DNA of 64,000 nucleotides from Erythrobacter sp. BLCC-B19 (GCF_028621955.1 NZ_CP117516.1:2316001-2380000), one strand, 5' to 3'; numbered from the stretch's first letter, positions 36,945 to 47,314 are shown. Made by a program: numbers and translations. The notes: generated by a model not told the origin, from the letters alone.

Positions 36945-38507
36945 ATGGCGCGCAATGCCTATCACGCATTCCAGACCTTCGACGAAATCCTGCATTTCTG
37001 GGCGAAGGAGCGCCCTGACGGCCCGGCCTTCGATCAGGACGGGCGCAAGACCAGCTATGCCGAGGCTGACCTTCTCACCCGCCAGCTGATTGCGCTGATG
37101 CAGGCGCGCGGGATCGGCAAGGGCGACCGCGTGGCGTGGCTCGGCAAGAATCGCGATATCTACTTCATGCTCTACATCGCGGCGGCGCGCATGGGGGCGG
37201 TGATGGTGCCGATCGGCTGGCGGCTGGCCCCGCGCGAAATCGCCTATATCCTCGGCGATACCGAGGCGAGGCTGTTGTTCGCCGATGCCGAGTTCGTCGC
37301 GGTCGCGCACCAGGTGGCAGGCGACGTCCCGGCCAACCCCGAAGTGATCGAGGCCGAGGCCGCGCGCACGGCAGCGGCAGGGTTCGAGCCTGCCGACTAT
37401 ACTCCGCCCGGCCCGCATGATCCGGTGCTCCAGCTTTATACGAGCGGCACCACCGGCAATCCCAAGGGCGCGCAGCTGACCAACACCAACCTGCTGGGCT
37501 TGAGGAATGCCGGGAACGAGGCTGGGCTCGACTGGCAGTATTACGAGCCGGGCGATTGTATGCTGGTGGCCATGCCGTGCGCGCATATCGGTGGCACCGG
37601 CCTTGTGAACATCGCCATCGCCAACGGGGTGCGCAGCCTTGTGCAGGCGGAATTCACCCCCGTCGGCGTGCTGGAAGCGATCGAGGCCGGGGCAACGCAT
37701 ATGTTCATCGTGCCCGCCGCGCTCCAGATGGTCGTCCAGCACCCGCGCGCCGCAACCACGGACTTCAGCAATCTCAAGTACCTGATGTATGGTGCCGCGC
37801 CGATGCCGCTGGAACTGCTCAAGGAAGCGGTGCGGACGATGCCGACGACGAAGTTCCTGCAAGCCTATGGCATGACCGAGACGTCAGGCACGATCTCGAT
37901 CCTGCCGCCCGAGGATCACTCGCTTGAGGGCAACCAGCGTATGCGCTCGGCGGGCAAGGCCTGTCCGGGGGTGCAAATCGAAGTGCGCGGGCCGGACAAT
38001 GTCGAGGTGCCGCGCGGCGCAATCGGCGAGGTCTGCATCCTCTCTCCCAGCAACACGCCGGGTTACTGGAAGCTTCCCGAGGCGACGGCCAAGACCATCG
38101 ACCCTGACGGCTGGCTCCACACCGGTGATGCAGGCGTGATGGACGAAGACGGCTATGTCTACATCCAGGATCGCATCAAGGACATGATCATCTCGGGCGG
38201 CGAGAACGTCTATCCGGCGGAGGTCGAAAGCGCGATCTACGGCCACCCTGCCATCGCCGAGGTTGCGGTGATTGGTGTGCCATCCGCCAAGTGGGGCGAG
38301 GAGGTGAAGGCCTGCGTCGTCGCCAAGCCGGGCATGGAAGTGGACGAGGCCGACGTGATCGCGTGGACACGCGAGCGGATCGCCGCCTTCAAGGCGCCCA
38401 AGAGCGTCGATGTCATCCCGGTGATGCCGCGCAACGCCAGCGGCAAGATCCTGCGCCGCGAGTTGCGCGCACCCTATTGGGAGGGGCAGGAGCGCCAGGT
38501 TTCGTGA
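36945..38507 (+). CDS. Fatty-acyl-CoA / AMP-dependent synthetase
   Basis: A 520-residue adenylating enzyme that activates a carboxylic acid to an acyl-CoA via an acyl-AMP. Signature motifs are LYTSGTTGNPKG (about 164-175), YGMTETSG, GWLHTGD and the catalytic lysine in NASGKILRREL. ATG 36945 is preceded by GGGAGAG. The lack of a long N-terminal extension separates it from acetyl-CoA synthetase. A DUF938 methyltransferase gene follows after 10 bases. The chain-length preference is not readable. Confidence 0.93.
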   Translation: MARNAYHAFQTFDEILHFWAKERPDGPAFDQDGRKTSYAEADLLTRQLIALMQARGIGKGDRVAWLGKNRDIYFMLYIAAARMGAVMVPIGWRLAPREIAYILGDTEARLLFADAEFVAVAHQVAGDVPANPEVIEAEAARTAAAGFEPADYTPPGPHDPVLQLYTSGTTGNPKGAQLTNTNLLGLRNAGNEAGLDWQYYEPGDCMLVAMPCAHIGGTGLVNIAIANGVRSLVQAEFTPVGVLEAIEAGATHMFIVPAALQMVVQHPRAATTDFSNLKYLMYGAAPMPLELLKEAVRTMPTTKFLQAYGMTETSGTISILPPEDHSLEGNQRMRSAGKACPGVQIEVRGPDNVEVPRGAIGEVCILSPSNTPGYWKLPEATAKTIDPDGWLHTGDAGVMDEDGYVYIQDRIKDMIISGGENVYPAEVESAIYGHPAIAEVAVIGVPSAKWGEEVKACVVAKPGMEVDEADVIAWTRERIAAFKAPKSVDVIPVMPRNASGKILRRELRAPYWEGQERQVS

Positions 38508-38517
38508 GGAAGCTTTC

Positions 38518-39120
38518 GTGAGCGCGAAGCAGCACGCCCCTGCTACCCTGCGCAACCGCGATCCGATTGCGGCGGTGCTGGCGCAAGAATTGCCAGCGCG
38601 GGGCAGGGTGCTCGAAATTGCGGCAGGGACAGGGGAGCACGCGGTGTTCTTCGCCGACCGCTTTCCTGCGCTGCTTTGGCAGCCGACCGATCCCTCGCCC
38701 GAGGCGCTGGCCTCGATCGCGGCGTACCGCGCGGACTACGGCGGCACCAACCTCGCCGCGCCGCTGCTGCTTGATGCCGCTGCACCGGAACACTGGCCGG
38801 TCGCCGAGGCTGATGCATTAGTGTGCATCAACATGGTTCACATCAGCCCGTGGGAGGCGACCTGCGGGCTTTTCCGGGGTGCTGCCCGTTTATTGGGCAG
38901 CAGCGGCGGAGGCCCGCTCATCCTTTACGGCCCCTATATCGAGGCCGGGGTGGAAACCACGGCTTCGAACCGCGAATTCGACGCCAGCCTCAAGGCGCGC
39001 AACCCGCTTTGGGGCTTGCGCGAAGCCGAGGCGCTCGATGCGCTTGCGGCACAGCACGGCATGGCCAGAAGCGCGCGCCATGCGCTTCCGGCCAACAATA
39101 TCATGCTGGTCTATCGTTGA
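38518..39120 (+). CDS. DUF938 SAM-dependent methyltransferase-like protein
   Basis: A 200-residue protein from GTG 38518. VLEIAAGTGEHAVFFADRFP is a motif I SAM site with the GTGEH typical of DUF938. CINMVHISPW and LILYGPYIE follow the family pattern. Members are predicted methyltransferases with no assigned substrate. It lies just after the acyl-CoA synthetase and could be co-transcribed with it. Confidence 0.87.
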   Translation: MSAKQHAPATLRNRDPIAAVLAQELPARGRVLEIAAGTGEHAVFFADRFPALLWQPTDPSPEALASIAAYRADYGGTNLAAPLLLDAAAPEHWPVAEADALVCINMVHISPWEATCGLFRGAARLLGSSGGGPLILYGPYIEAGVETTASNREFDASLKARNPLWGLREAEALDALAAQHGMARSARHALPANNIMLVYR

Positions 39121-39153
39121 AGGTTCTGGCGCGGCGTGTCCGCGCCGGCGCGA

Positions 39154-39285
39154 TCAATCGATCGCGCGCTTGCCGGCGCGGCCCACCGACTTGATGTCGT
39201 CGCCCACGCCTTCGACCGTGTTGCAGGCGGTGGTGGTCAGCGTCAGCGCGGCCAGAGCGACAGCGATCAGAGTGTTGCGAATCAC
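39154..39285 (-). CDS. Entericidin A/B family lipoprotein
   Basis: A 43-residue lipoprotein from GTG 39285, with an AGGAG site five or six bases upstream on that strand. The signal peptide (IRNTLIAVALAALTLTTTAC) ends at the lipobox Cys and the mature part, NTVEGVGDDIKSVGRAGKRA, matches entericidins. In E. coli entericidins are a small toxin/antidote lipoprotein pair; in alphaproteobacteria single copies are common and their role is unclear. Confidence 0.88.
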   Translation of the reverse strand: MIRNTLIAVALAALTLTTTACNTVEGVGDDIKSVGRAGKRAID

Positions 39286-39336
39286 GGGGGTTCTCCTTTG
39301 CATCGGGTTTGCAGCACAACGCGCGAGGCTGGACAT

Positions 39337-40260
39337 CTATTCCTGACTCGCCGCTGAAGCGACACGTTTCGCCTTGGCCAGACGGTGTTCGCGCCAGGCG
39401 ATGAGCAGCCCTGCGCCGATGATCAGCGGCGCGCCGAGCCACAGGCTGGCAGGTGCGGCGGTGTCGAAGACATAGGCGCCGTAATAGGTCGCCCACAGCA
39501 GCGCGGTGTAATCCATCAGCAGGATCACCGCCGCCGATCCGAACCGCAACGAGGTCGTTAGCAGCATCTGGGCCATCGCACCGATGAAACCCATGCCGAG
39601 GATCAGCGACCATGTCACTGAATCATGCGCGGCGATCACAAAGGGCAGGGCCAGCGCCGCCACCGGCGTCGTCAGTGCCGCGAACCAGAAAACGATGCTC
39701 CACGGGTTCTCGGTGGTGTTCAAGTCCTGCAACTGGAAGCTGATCAGCGCGACCATGAAGGGCGCGACGAGACCCACTGCGATACCCGCCAGCGTCACGC
39801 CTTCGTGCAACGCCCCAAAAGGCTGCATCACCACGACCACGCCTGCAAATCCCATCGCGATGGCGGCCCAGCGATAGGGGCCGATGCGCTCGGCAAACAG
39901 CACCATCGCGATCAGCACGGCAAAGACCGGCGCTGTGAACCCCAATGTGGTGGCTTCGGCGAGCGGCAGCAGCAGCACCGCGCCATAGGTGAAGATCATC
40001 CCGAACAAACCGCTCGCCGCGCGCCGGGCATGGGCGGGCAATCGCTGCGTCTTGAGCATCGCCAGTTTGCCCGTCACGGCCATCCCCGCGCCAAGCAGCA
40101 CCATCGTCAGCGCCTGCCGCCAGAAGATCAACTCGATGAGATGCGCACCGCGCTGCCCCGCCAGTTTCACCAGCATCGCCATCGTCGCCAGCGCGAAAGC
40201 GGCGAGCAGCCGCACGAACAGCGCGAGCAAGGGGCGGGGGCGGGCGATCGAGCCATCCAT
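39337..40260 (-). CDS. EamA/DMT-family transporter
   Basis: A 307-residue inner-membrane protein with ten hydrophobic helices arranged as two EamA repeats (RQALTMVLLGAGMAV..., SIVFWFAALTTPVAALALPF). SEATTLGFTAPVFAVLIAMV-like sequence and the repeat ending are typical of drug/metabolite exporters. ATG 40260 was chosen as the first after the Arg-rich, non-membrane sequence. It is divergent from a small membrane protein gene. The substrate is unknown. Confidence 0.9.
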   Translation of the reverse strand: MDGSIARPRPLLALFVRLLAAFALATMAMLVKLAGQRGAHLIELIFWRQALTMVLLGAGMAVTGKLAMLKTQRLPAHARRAASGLFGMIFTYGAVLLLPLAEATTLGFTAPVFAVLIAMVLFAERIGPYRWAAIAMGFAGVVVVMQPFGALHEGVTLAGIAVGLVAPFMVALISFQLQDLNTTENPWSIVFWFAALTTPVAALALPFVIAAHDSVTWSLILGMGFIGAMAQMLLTTSLRFGSAAVILLMDYTALLWATYYGAYVFDTAAPASLWLGAPLIIGAGLLIAWREHRLAKAKRVASAASQE

Positions 40261-40324
40261 CGCGATCCCGCTTGGCGCACCATCGCGCCTTGCGCAAGCG
40301 CGCGCCGCACCTACATGGCGCTGC

Positions 40325-40570
40325 GTGCTGAACCCTCTCGCCCAATTCGAACTGCTGAGCGATGCTGCGCAGCTTGCGGTCACGGGCGGGCTGCTGTGGC
40401 TGTTCGCAGGCTTTGCCGCCGTGATGGAGCGCCGCCGCGCCAAGCGCCGCGATCTCGACCGGCTGGAGCAGGTCGGTTGGGTGCCGTGGACGGGCCTGTT
40501 CATGCTTGCCGCGATGCTGGGCGGCGGGTGTCTGGCGCTGAGCCTGCCGGTTGTGATCGGAGGGTTGTAG
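40325..40570 (+). CDS. Small two-helix membrane protein
   Basis: An 81-residue protein from GTG 40325. Two hydrophobic segments (LAVTGGLLWLFAGFAAVM and PWTGLFMLAAMLGGGCLALSLPVVIGGL) flank a basic loop (ERRRAKRRDLDRLEQ). No family was recognised. The start is uncertain. It precedes a secreted protein gene by 14 bases and may be co-transcribed with it. Confidence 0.55.
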   Translation: MLNPLAQFELLSDAAQLAVTGGLLWLFAGFAAVMERRRAKRRDLDRLEQVGWVPWTGLFMLAAMLGGGCLALSLPVVIGGL

Positions 40571-40584
40571 GCATAGAGAAGGGC

Positions 40585-41262
40585 ATGGTCGCTGCCCGCC
40601 TGCTTTTTCGCGCCCTGCTTTCCGTCTCGGTTGCTGCGGCAGCGCCGGCCGCCAATGCCTGCATCACCTATAGGGAGAGCGGCGAGGCTGATTTTCTTGA
40701 GGCCGACCTGATCTTCGTGGGCGATCTGACGGATTATGAAATCGTCACCGCGAAGGATGGCTATGTCGATTATGACCTCGCTATCCTCACCTACCGCGTC
40801 GATGCGGTGCTCAAGGGTAAAGCGGGGGAGACGATCCGCCTTTGGTGGCCCAATTCAACCTTCGAATTGCCCGAAAGCATGAGCCTGCATCGCGCGACCC
40901 TCGTTGGGGTGGATCAGGGTGCGGCGGCTGAGGAGCCGTGGACGGGCTGGCTGCATTACCCCTCGCGCAATGCGATCACCGGCCTGCCGCAGGTGCATCA
41001 GCCGGGATGCAGCGACGCGTCGATCCTTCCGGTTGCGCCGGAGGATGTCGCGACGGTCAAGCGCTGGATTGCGGCAGGCAAGGCCGATGGCAGTGCCTTG
41101 AGCTATGGCGGCTTTGGCGACCTCGGTGAACTCCCCGCCCGGCGCACGGCGCAGGTCAGCCTGCTGCCGATCGGTGGCGGGGCTGTCGGTATCGGGGCGC
41201 TGATACTCGCGATCAATCGACGCCAAAGGCGTCGCAAGGCCGACCGGCCGCCGGCCGGTTAG
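40585..41262 (+). CDS. Exported protein with C-terminal membrane helix, unknown
   Basis: A 225-residue protein. The N-terminus MVAARLLFRALLSVSVAAAAPAANA is a signal peptide. The periplasmic part contains EADLIFVGDLTDYEI and LTYRVDAVLKGKAGETIRLWW, a beta-rich pattern of the kind seen in proteins of unknown function. Two Cys (NACITY and PGCSDA) could form a disulfide. A hydrophobic stretch near residues 200-215 is followed by RRQRRRK, suggesting C-terminal anchoring. Function unknown. Confidence 0.75.
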   Translation: MVAARLLFRALLSVSVAAAAPAANACITYRESGEADFLEADLIFVGDLTDYEIVTAKDGYVDYDLAILTYRVDAVLKGKAGETIRLWWPNSTFELPESMSLHRATLVGVDQGAAAEEPWTGWLHYPSRNAITGLPQVHQPGCSDASILPVAPEDVATVKRWIAAGKADGSALSYGGFGDLGELPARRTAQVSLLPIGGGAVGIGALILAINRRQRRRKADRPPAG

Positions 41263-41277
41263 GCCGAACCGCCTGCC

Positions 41278-42807
41278 TTACAGGCAGGCCTCAAGATACG
41301 CCTGATCGAAGCCGAATTGCCGCGCCTTTTCGAGCGTGTAGGGGCGCAGGCCCGACGAGCGGAATTCACCGAGGATCTTCCCGTCGTCGCTCTCGTCGAG
41401 ATATTCGAACTTGAACAGCTCCTGCGTCACGATCACGTCGCCTTCCATCCCGATCACCTCGGTGATGTTGGTGGTGCGGCGCGAGCCGTCGCGCAGACGC
41501 TTCACCTGCACGATCAGGTCGACCGATTCGGCGATCTGGCGGCTGATGGCTTCCTTGGGGATCTTGATGTCGCCCATCAGGATCATGTTTTCCATACGGC
41601 CAAGGCATTCGCGCGGGCTGTTGGCGTGGAGCGTACACATCGAACCGTCGTGACCGGTGTTCATCGCGGCCAGCAGGTCGAAACACTCCGCGCCGCGAAT
41701 TTCCCCCAGGATGATGCGGTCAGGACGCATACGCAGGGCGTTCTTAACGAGGTCGCCGATGGTGATCGCGCCCTGGCCTTCGAGGTTCGGCGGGCGGGTT
41801 TCGAGCGGCAGCCAGTGCGGCTGTTGCAGCCGGAGTTCCGCCGCGTCTTCGATGGTCAGCACGCGCTCGCCCGGGTCGATCATCTTCGACAGGGCGTTGA
41901 GCATCGTCGTCTTACCCGAACCCGTACCGCCCGAGATGACGATGTTCATCCGGCACGCGCCCGCGATCTTGAGCGCGGTGCACATCTTGTCCGACATCGA
42001 GCCGAAGTCGCGCAGCATATCGAGCGTGATCGGCTTTTCGGAAAACTTACGAATCGAGATCGCGGTGCCACGAAGGCTGAGCGGCGGGACGATCACGTTC
42101 ACACGCGAGCCGTCTTTCAGGCGGGCGTCCGCCAGCGGCGTGGTCTGGTCAACGCGGCGGCCGACCTGGTTCACGATGCGCTGCGCGATCTGGAACAGGT
42201 GCTGTTCGTCGCGGAAGCGGATCGGGGCGAGCTGGAGCTTGCCCTTCTTTTCGATGTAGGTCTGGTCCGGGCCGTTGACCATGATATCGGACACGTCCGG
42301 ATCGTTCAGCAGCTCTTCGAGCGGGCCGAAGCCGAGCAATTCGTCGATCAGCACCTTTTCCAGCGCGAACTGCTCGCGCCGGTTGAGCGTGACCTTGAGC
42401 TCGGCCAGCACTTCCATGATGATCGGGCGGAACTCTTCCGACAGCTCTTCCTTGGAGAGCGTTGCGGCGGCTTCCGGGTCGACACGTTCGAGCAGGCGCG
42501 GGAGCACCTGTTCCTTGATCTTGTGAACGCTGGCTTCAAAGCCGCCGACTTCGGAATTGGATTCGTTGACCGCCGCCATGCGTTCATTGAGGCGGTCGAT
42601 CGCCTCAGAGGTGGTCGCAGGCTTGGCGAGCGAGGGTGTCGGCGCGGGCGCGGGGCGCGGCGGGGCGGCTTCTCCGGGGATCGGCGGGAACTGCTCACCC
42701 CCGCGCGGGCCTGCACCTGCGCCCTTCATCGGGCGTGCGACACCGAAAGCAGGCCGTGCGCCCGGCTTCATCCCGCCTGCATTGCCCTTTTTGCCGAATG
42801 CGCTCAT
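41278..42807 (-). CDS. cpaF: CpaF-family secretion ATPase, solitary
   Basis: A 509-residue type II/IV secretion ATPase that powers Flp (Tad) pilus assembly. Motifs are Walker A ISGGTGSGKTTMLNAL, the Asp box TIEDAAELRLQQPHW, Walker B LGEIRGAECFDLL and the His box NTGHDGSMCTLHANSP. Residues 1-75 are Gly/Pro-rich and likely disordered. No other cpa/tad gene is adjacent: glmS is on the right and a secreted protein on the left. It must act with genes elsewhere. Confidence 0.94.
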   Translation of the reverse strand: MSAFGKKGNAGGMKPGARPAFGVARPMKGAGAGPRGGEQFPPIPGEAAPPRPAPAPTPSLAKPATTSEAIDRLNERMAAVNESNSEVGGFEASVHKIKEQVLPRLLERVDPEAAATLSKEELSEEFRPIIMEVLAELKVTLNRREQFALEKVLIDELLGFGPLEELLNDPDVSDIMVNGPDQTYIEKKGKLQLAPIRFRDEQHLFQIAQRIVNQVGRRVDQTTPLADARLKDGSRVNVIVPPLSLRGTAISIRKFSEKPITLDMLRDFGSMSDKMCTALKIAGACRMNIVISGGTGSGKTTMLNALSKMIDPGERVLTIEDAAELRLQQPHWLPLETRPPNLEGQGAITIGDLVKNALRMRPDRIILGEIRGAECFDLLAAMNTGHDGSMCTLHANSPRECLGRMENMILMGDIKIPKEAISRQIAESVDLIVQVKRLRDGSRRTTNITEVIGMEGDVIVTQELFKFEYLDESDDGKILGEFRSSGLRPYTLEKARQFGFDQAYLEACL

Positions 42808-43028
42808 TCCCAGCCCCCGAGGCTCTCACATAAAACCTTGCGCACCTCGCCTGAGACAAGCGAAGGGTGCGTCTCGAAGAATGGTGAATAGGAAGGAAAG
42901 GTTGTTTTTTTCCTAAGCCCGGCACCAAGCACGGGCCAAAGATGGAGAGGCTGCATGATCGGAGGGGTTGCCGTTAACCGGCGCACGGTTAGAGCGGCAT
43001 AAACAACAACGAAGGATTATACCGGACG

Positions 43029-44864
43029 ATGTGCGGCATTATCGGGATCGTGGGGCAGGGCAATGTCGCCGACCGCCTCGTGGACGGCCTCAAGCGTATG
43101 GAATATCGCGGCTATGACAGTGCCGGGATCTGCACCTTGCATGGCGGGGCGCTGGTGCGGCGGCGAGCGGAAGGCCGGCTCGCCAATCTGGTGAATGTGC
43201 TGGCGGGCGATCCGGCGCCCGGCGATGTCGGGATTGCGCATACCCGCTGGGCAACCCACGGCGCGCCGACCGCAGCCAATGCCCACCCCCATGCGACCGC
43301 CGAAGTGGCCATCGTCCACAATGGCATCATCGAGAACTTCAAGGACTTGCGCAGCGAACTGGCGGCCAAGGGCCGGGTGTTCGAGAGCGAGACCGACAGC
43401 GAAGTGGTCGCGCACCTCATTTCCGCCGAAGTCGAGGCGGGGGCAGATCCGGTCTCGGCGGTGCGCAACGTGCTGCCGCGCCTGCGCGGTGCCTTTGCGC
43501 TGGCGATCGCGTTCCGCCAACATCCCGATCTGCTGATCGGCGCGCGCCTCGGCTCGCCGCTGGTGCTGGGCTACGGGCCTGAGGGCGACGAGCCGGAAAT
43601 GTATCTCGGCTCCGACGCGCTGGCGCTCGCTCCCCTGACGCAGCGCGTTGCCTATCTTGAAGAGGGCGACTGGGTGGTGGTGCGCCGCGATTCGGCGCAG
43701 GTCTATGATGCCGACGGCAACCCTGTCACGCGCGAGATCCGCGCCTCGGGCGCTTCAGCGGCGGCGGTGGAGAAGGGCAATTACCGCCATTTCATGCAGA
43801 AGGAGATCTACGAGCAGCCCACCGTGGTGGCGCAGACGCTCGCGTCCTATCTGCGCCGTTCGGACAATTCCGTGGCGCTGCCGCAGATCGATTTCGACCT
43901 CTCGGCCATCCGCCGCCTCACCATCGTCGCGTGCGGCACCAGCTTCTATGCCGGCATGGTCGCGAAATACTGGTTCGAGCAATTCGCCCGCGTGCCGGTC
44001 GACATCGATGTCGCCTCCGAGTTCCGGTATCGCAATCCGGTGCTGGAGGAGGGCGGCCTTGCGCTGTTCATCTCGCAAAGCGGTGAGACGGCAGACACGC
44101 TGGCGGCGTTGAGGCATTGCAAGGCCAACGGCCAGACCATCGGTGTCGTCGTCAACGTGCCGACCAGCACCATGGCGCGCGAGGCGGACTTGCTGCTGCC
44201 GACCCATGCCGGGCCGGAAATCGGCGTCGCCTCGACCAAGGCCTTCACCTGCCAGCTCGCCGTGCTCGCGGCGCTGGCTGCCCACATGGCGGTGAAAAAG
44301 GGACGCCTCACGCGCGAGGAAGAGGCCGAGATCGTTCGCCATCTGCTCGAAGCCCCGGCGGCGCTCAATGCCGCGCTCGCGCATGATGATGACATTGCCG
44401 CGATGGCGCATCTGATCGCGCCGGCGCGCGATGTCCTCTATCTCGGGCGCGGGCAGGATTATCCGCTGGCACTGGAGGGGGCGCTGAAGCTGAAGGAGAT
44501 CAGCTACATTCATGCAGAGGGCTATGCCGCTGGCGAGATGAAGCACGGCCCCATCGCGCTGATCGACGATGCCGTGCCGGTCGTGGTGATCGCGCCATCG
44601 GGCCCGCTGTTCGAAAAGACCGTCTCCAACATGGAGGAAGTGCGCGCGCGCGGGGGGCAGGTGGTGCTGATTTCCGATGCCGAAGGGATCGCCGAGGCGG
44701 GCGAGGGCTGCGTCGCTACCATCGAGATGCCGGTCGTCCACCCGCTGATCGTGCCGCTGGTCTATGCCGTGCCGGTGCAGTTGCTCGCCTATCATGTCGC
44801 CGTGGTGAAGGGGACGGACGTCGATCAGCCGCGCAATCTCGCCAAGTCGGTGACCGTAGAATAG
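43029..44864 (+). CDS. glmS: Glutamine-fructose-6-phosphate aminotransferase (isomerizing)
   Basis: A 611-residue enzyme making glucosamine-6-phosphate, the first step to UDP-GlcNAc for peptidoglycan and LPS. Cys2 of MCGIIGIVG is the glutaminase nucleophile. The sugar-isomerase half contains CGTSFYAGMVAKYW, SQSGETADTLAAL and ends NLAKSVTVE. The ATG is fixed by the conserved N-terminus. There is no glmS ribozyme-like leader; the 221-base gap 42808-43028 before it holds only an imperfect TTAACC/GGTTA repeat. A hairpin follows the gene. Confidence 0.97.
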   Translation: MCGIIGIVGQGNVADRLVDGLKRMEYRGYDSAGICTLHGGALVRRRAEGRLANLVNVLAGDPAPGDVGIAHTRWATHGAPTAANAHPHATAEVAIVHNGIIENFKDLRSELAAKGRVFESETDSEVVAHLISAEVEAGADPVSAVRNVLPRLRGAFALAIAFRQHPDLLIGARLGSPLVLGYGPEGDEPEMYLGSDALALAPLTQRVAYLEEGDWVVVRRDSAQVYDADGNPVTREIRASGASAAAVEKGNYRHFMQKEIYEQPTVVAQTLASYLRRSDNSVALPQIDFDLSAIRRLTIVACGTSFYAGMVAKYWFEQFARVPVDIDVASEFRYRNPVLEEGGLALFISQSGETADTLAALRHCKANGQTIGVVVNVPTSTMAREADLLLPTHAGPEIGVASTKAFTCQLAVLAALAAHMAVKKGRLTREEEAEIVRHLLEAPAALNAALAHDDDIAAMAHLIAPARDVLYLGRGQDYPLALEGALKLKEISYIHAEGYAAGEMKHGPIALIDDAVPVVVIAPSGPLFEKTVSNMEEVRARGGQVVLISDAEGIAEAGEGCVATIEMPVVHPLIVPLVYAVPVQLLAYHVAVVKGTDVDQPRNLAKSVTVE

Positions 44865-44870
44865 CCGCGC

Positions 44871-44914
44871 GCGGGAACGGCGGCGCTGCCTTGGGCGCGC
44901 CGCCAGATTCCCGC
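44871..44914 (+). terminator. Hairpin after glmS, terminator-like
   Basis: A two-part stem, GCGGGAA 44871-44877 with TTCCCGC 44908-44914 and GGCGGCGC 44879-44886 with GCGCCGCC 44897-44904, starts 6 bases after the stop. No T run follows, so termination is unproven. Confidence 0.5.
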
Positions 44915-44959
44915 TCGTGCTTTACCGCGCCCTAACCATTCGGCGTTAAGCTGTGCGCC

Positions 44960-47314
44960 GTGGTTCACCAATCCGCCTCTCCTGCACCGGCGCTTCCAGC
45001 CGATTTGCCGATTGCCGACGTGCTCGGTCTGTCGCGCAATCCGGCGTTCGATCCGACGCGGCTGCGGGGTGACGAATTTGCTGAACTGGCGCAGGCCAGC
45101 CGCAACCGGATGCTCGCCAATGCGCTGATCATCGCCTTTGTCGCATCGGCATTTGCGCCGCTGATCGGGCTGCTGATCGTTGGCCCCTGGGCCGCGCTTC
45201 AGGCCTTCATTCTCTACAAGTCGCGCCAGACCGACCTTTTGCTGGTCGATCCTGTGGCACGCACCGGCGCGGCCCAGCTGGAGCGGCGACAGAACCTCAA
45301 TGCCATCGCCGGGGCGCTGTGCTGGGTGGGGGCGCTGCTCGCCTTTCCCTGGCTCGCTGGCGGTGCTCAGGCGACGATGCTGGTGCTGATCGTGCTGGTG
45401 CTGATGGTCTCGTCGACCTTCGTGTTCTCGACCTCGCCGCTGAGCGTGATCCTCTATATCGGCATCATGGGGCTGGGCGCGGCGCTTAGCCTTGCCGTGG
45501 CGGGGGAATGGCACGCGATGGGCGCGGCGATCCTGTTCACGATCTCGAGCCTGGTCGCCACGATCCAGGTGCGCTCGATCTTCCTCAAGGCGCGTCTGGC
45601 CGAGGCGGCGGTGACCGAGAAGGAAGCGGTGGTCTCGTTGCTGCTGCGCGAGTTCGAGGAGAACGAGGCCGACTGGCTGTGGGAGGTCGATCCTGCGCGG
45701 CGGCTTCGCTCTGTCTCCCCGCGCTTTGCCTTTGCGCTCGGACGTGCGCAGAGTGACGTCGAAGGCAAGCCCCTGCTTGAGATGATTGCAGGGCAAAGCT
45801 GGGCAAGCGGGCAATTCCCGCCCAGCCTTCACGATCTCGCCGAGCGGCTGAAGAACCGCGAGAACTTCTCGAATATGCTGGTGCAGGTCTCGATCCTGGG
45901 CGAGGAGCGCTGGTGGGAGCTGTCGGGCACCCCGATGCGTGACGAGCAGGGCCGCTTCACCGGATTCCGCGGGGTCGGATCGGATGTCACCGAGCAACGC
46001 AAATCCTCGGAAAAGATCGCCTATCTGGCGCGTTACGACACGCTGACCCAGCTGCCCAATCGCTTGCAGCTGACCGAAGCTTTGGGCGAGGCGCTGCGCT
46101 ATGCGGTGCAGTGGCGCACGCGCTGCGCGCTGCTGATGGTGGACCTCGACCGCTTCAAGTCGATCAATGATTCGCTGGGCCACATGACCGGTGACAAGCT
46201 GCTGGCGCAGGTTTCGGCGCGGCTGCAATCGCTCATGGGTGAAAACCAGCTGTGCGGGCGTCTGGGCGGCGATGAGTTTGCCATCGTGATCCGTGACGCG
46301 AGCACGCCCGGCGTGATCGGCAGCCTTGCTACCCGCGTGATTGAACGCTTGTCGGAGCCCTATCAGGTCGATCACCACACGCTCTATGTCGGCGCCAGCG
46401 TCGGTTCGGCGGAAGGCCCGCGTGACGGGGCGAGCGTTGAGGAAATGATGCGCAACGCCGACCTCGCGCTCTACCGCGCCAAGGACAGCGGCGGCGGCGA
46501 ACATTGCCGGTTCGAGCCGGAACTCCACGCGTCGGCCGAGGAGCGCCGCCAGCTCGAAGTCGCCTTGCGCAAGGCACTGGGGCGCGACGAGATGGTGCTG
46601 CACTATCAGCCCGTGGTCGATGCGCGGAGCGAGAAGGTGGTCAGCTTCGAGGCGCTGGTGCGCTGGAACAGCACCGAGCACGGCTTCGTCAGCCCCGGCA
46701 AGTTCATCCCGCTTGCCGAAGACACCCGCCTGATTGTGCCGATCGGCAAATGGGTCATGCGCAAGGCCTGCGAGGAAGCGCGCAACTGGCCCGAGGACGT
46801 CAAGGTCAACGTCAACGTCTCGCCCGAGCAGCTGCTCGAACCCGATTTCCATGCCGAGGTGGTCGAGGCGCTGGCCGTGACCGGTCTGAAGCCCGAGCGG
46901 CTCGAAATCGAAGTGACCGAGAGCATCTTCCTGCGCGATGCCAGTGTGGCGCGCAATGCGCTCGAGCAGGTGATGGCGCTGGGCTGCTCGGTGGCGCTCG
47001 ACGACTTCGGGACGGGCTATTCCTCGCTGGGCTATCTGAGGAAGCTCAGATTCTCGACCATCAAGGTCGATCGCACCTTCGTGCAAGGGGCAGCGCAGGG
47101 GAGCGCGGAGAGCCTCGCAATCATCAACGCGGTGGTGGCGATGGCCAAGAGCCTCAACATGACCACGACCGCCGAAGGGGTGGAAACCGGCGAGGAAGCC
47201 GAGCTGATCCGCAACCTCGGCTGCGACAAGATCCAGGGCTTCTATTTCGGCCGGCCGATGACCTCCGCCGACGCCAGCGGGCTGTTCCGGCAGCTCCGCG
47301 AACGCCGCGCCTAG
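44960..47314 (+). CDS. Membrane-bound PAS-GGDEF-EAL protein
   Basis: A 784-residue cyclic-di-GMP signalling protein. Transmembrane helices lie at about 52-90 and 115-205. A PAS domain (about 236-345; [15 protein letters not shown]) is followed by a GGDEF domain (GGDEF at 436-440 intact) and an EAL domain (FEALVRW, EAL at 564-566; DDFGTGYSS). Both catalytic motifs are intact, so either synthesis or breakdown of c-di-GMP is possible. Start is GTG 44960. It converges on purQ with a 4 bp overlap. Confidence 0.93.
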   Translation: MVHQSASPAPALPADLPIADVLGLSRNPAFDPTRLRGDEFAELAQASRNRMLANALIIAFVASAFAPLIGLLIVGPWAALQAFILYKSRQTDLLLVDPVARTGAAQLERRQNLNAIAGALCWVGALLAFPWLAGGAQATMLVLIVLVLMVSSTFVFSTSPLSVILYIGIMGLGAALSLAVAGEWHAMGAAILFTISSLVATIQVRSIFLKARLAEAAVTEKEAVVSLLLREFEENEADWLWEVDPARRLRSVSPRFAFALGRAQSDVEGKPLLEMIAGQSWASGQFPPSLHDLAERLKNRENFSNMLVQVSILGEERWWELSGTPMRDEQGRFTGFRGVGSDVTEQRKSSEKIAYLARYDTLTQLPNRLQLTEALGEALRYAVQWRTRCALLMVDLDRFKSINDSLGHMTGDKLLAQVSARLQSLMGENQLCGRLGGDEFAIVIRDASTPGVIGSLATRVIERLSEPYQVDHHTLYVGASVGSAEGPRDGASVEEMMRNADLALYRAKDSGGGEHCRFEPELHASAEERRQLEVALRKALGRDEMVLHYQPVVDARSEKVVSFEALVRWNSTEHGFVSPGKFIPLAEDTRLIVPIGKWVMRKACEEARNWPEDVKVNVNVSPEQLLEPDFHAEVVEALAVTGLKPERLEIEVTESIFLRDASVARNALEQVMALGCSVALDDFGTGYSSLGYLRKLRFSTIKVDRTFVQGAAQGSAESLAIINAVVAMAKSLNMTTTAEGVETGEEAELIRNLGCDKIQGFYFGRPMTSADASGLFRQLRERRA

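Noticed and set aside
42808-43028. glmS leader checked for a ribozyme or riboswitch
   Set aside because: No conserved glmS-ribozyme core was seen, and such ribozymes are mainly in Gram-positive bacteria.
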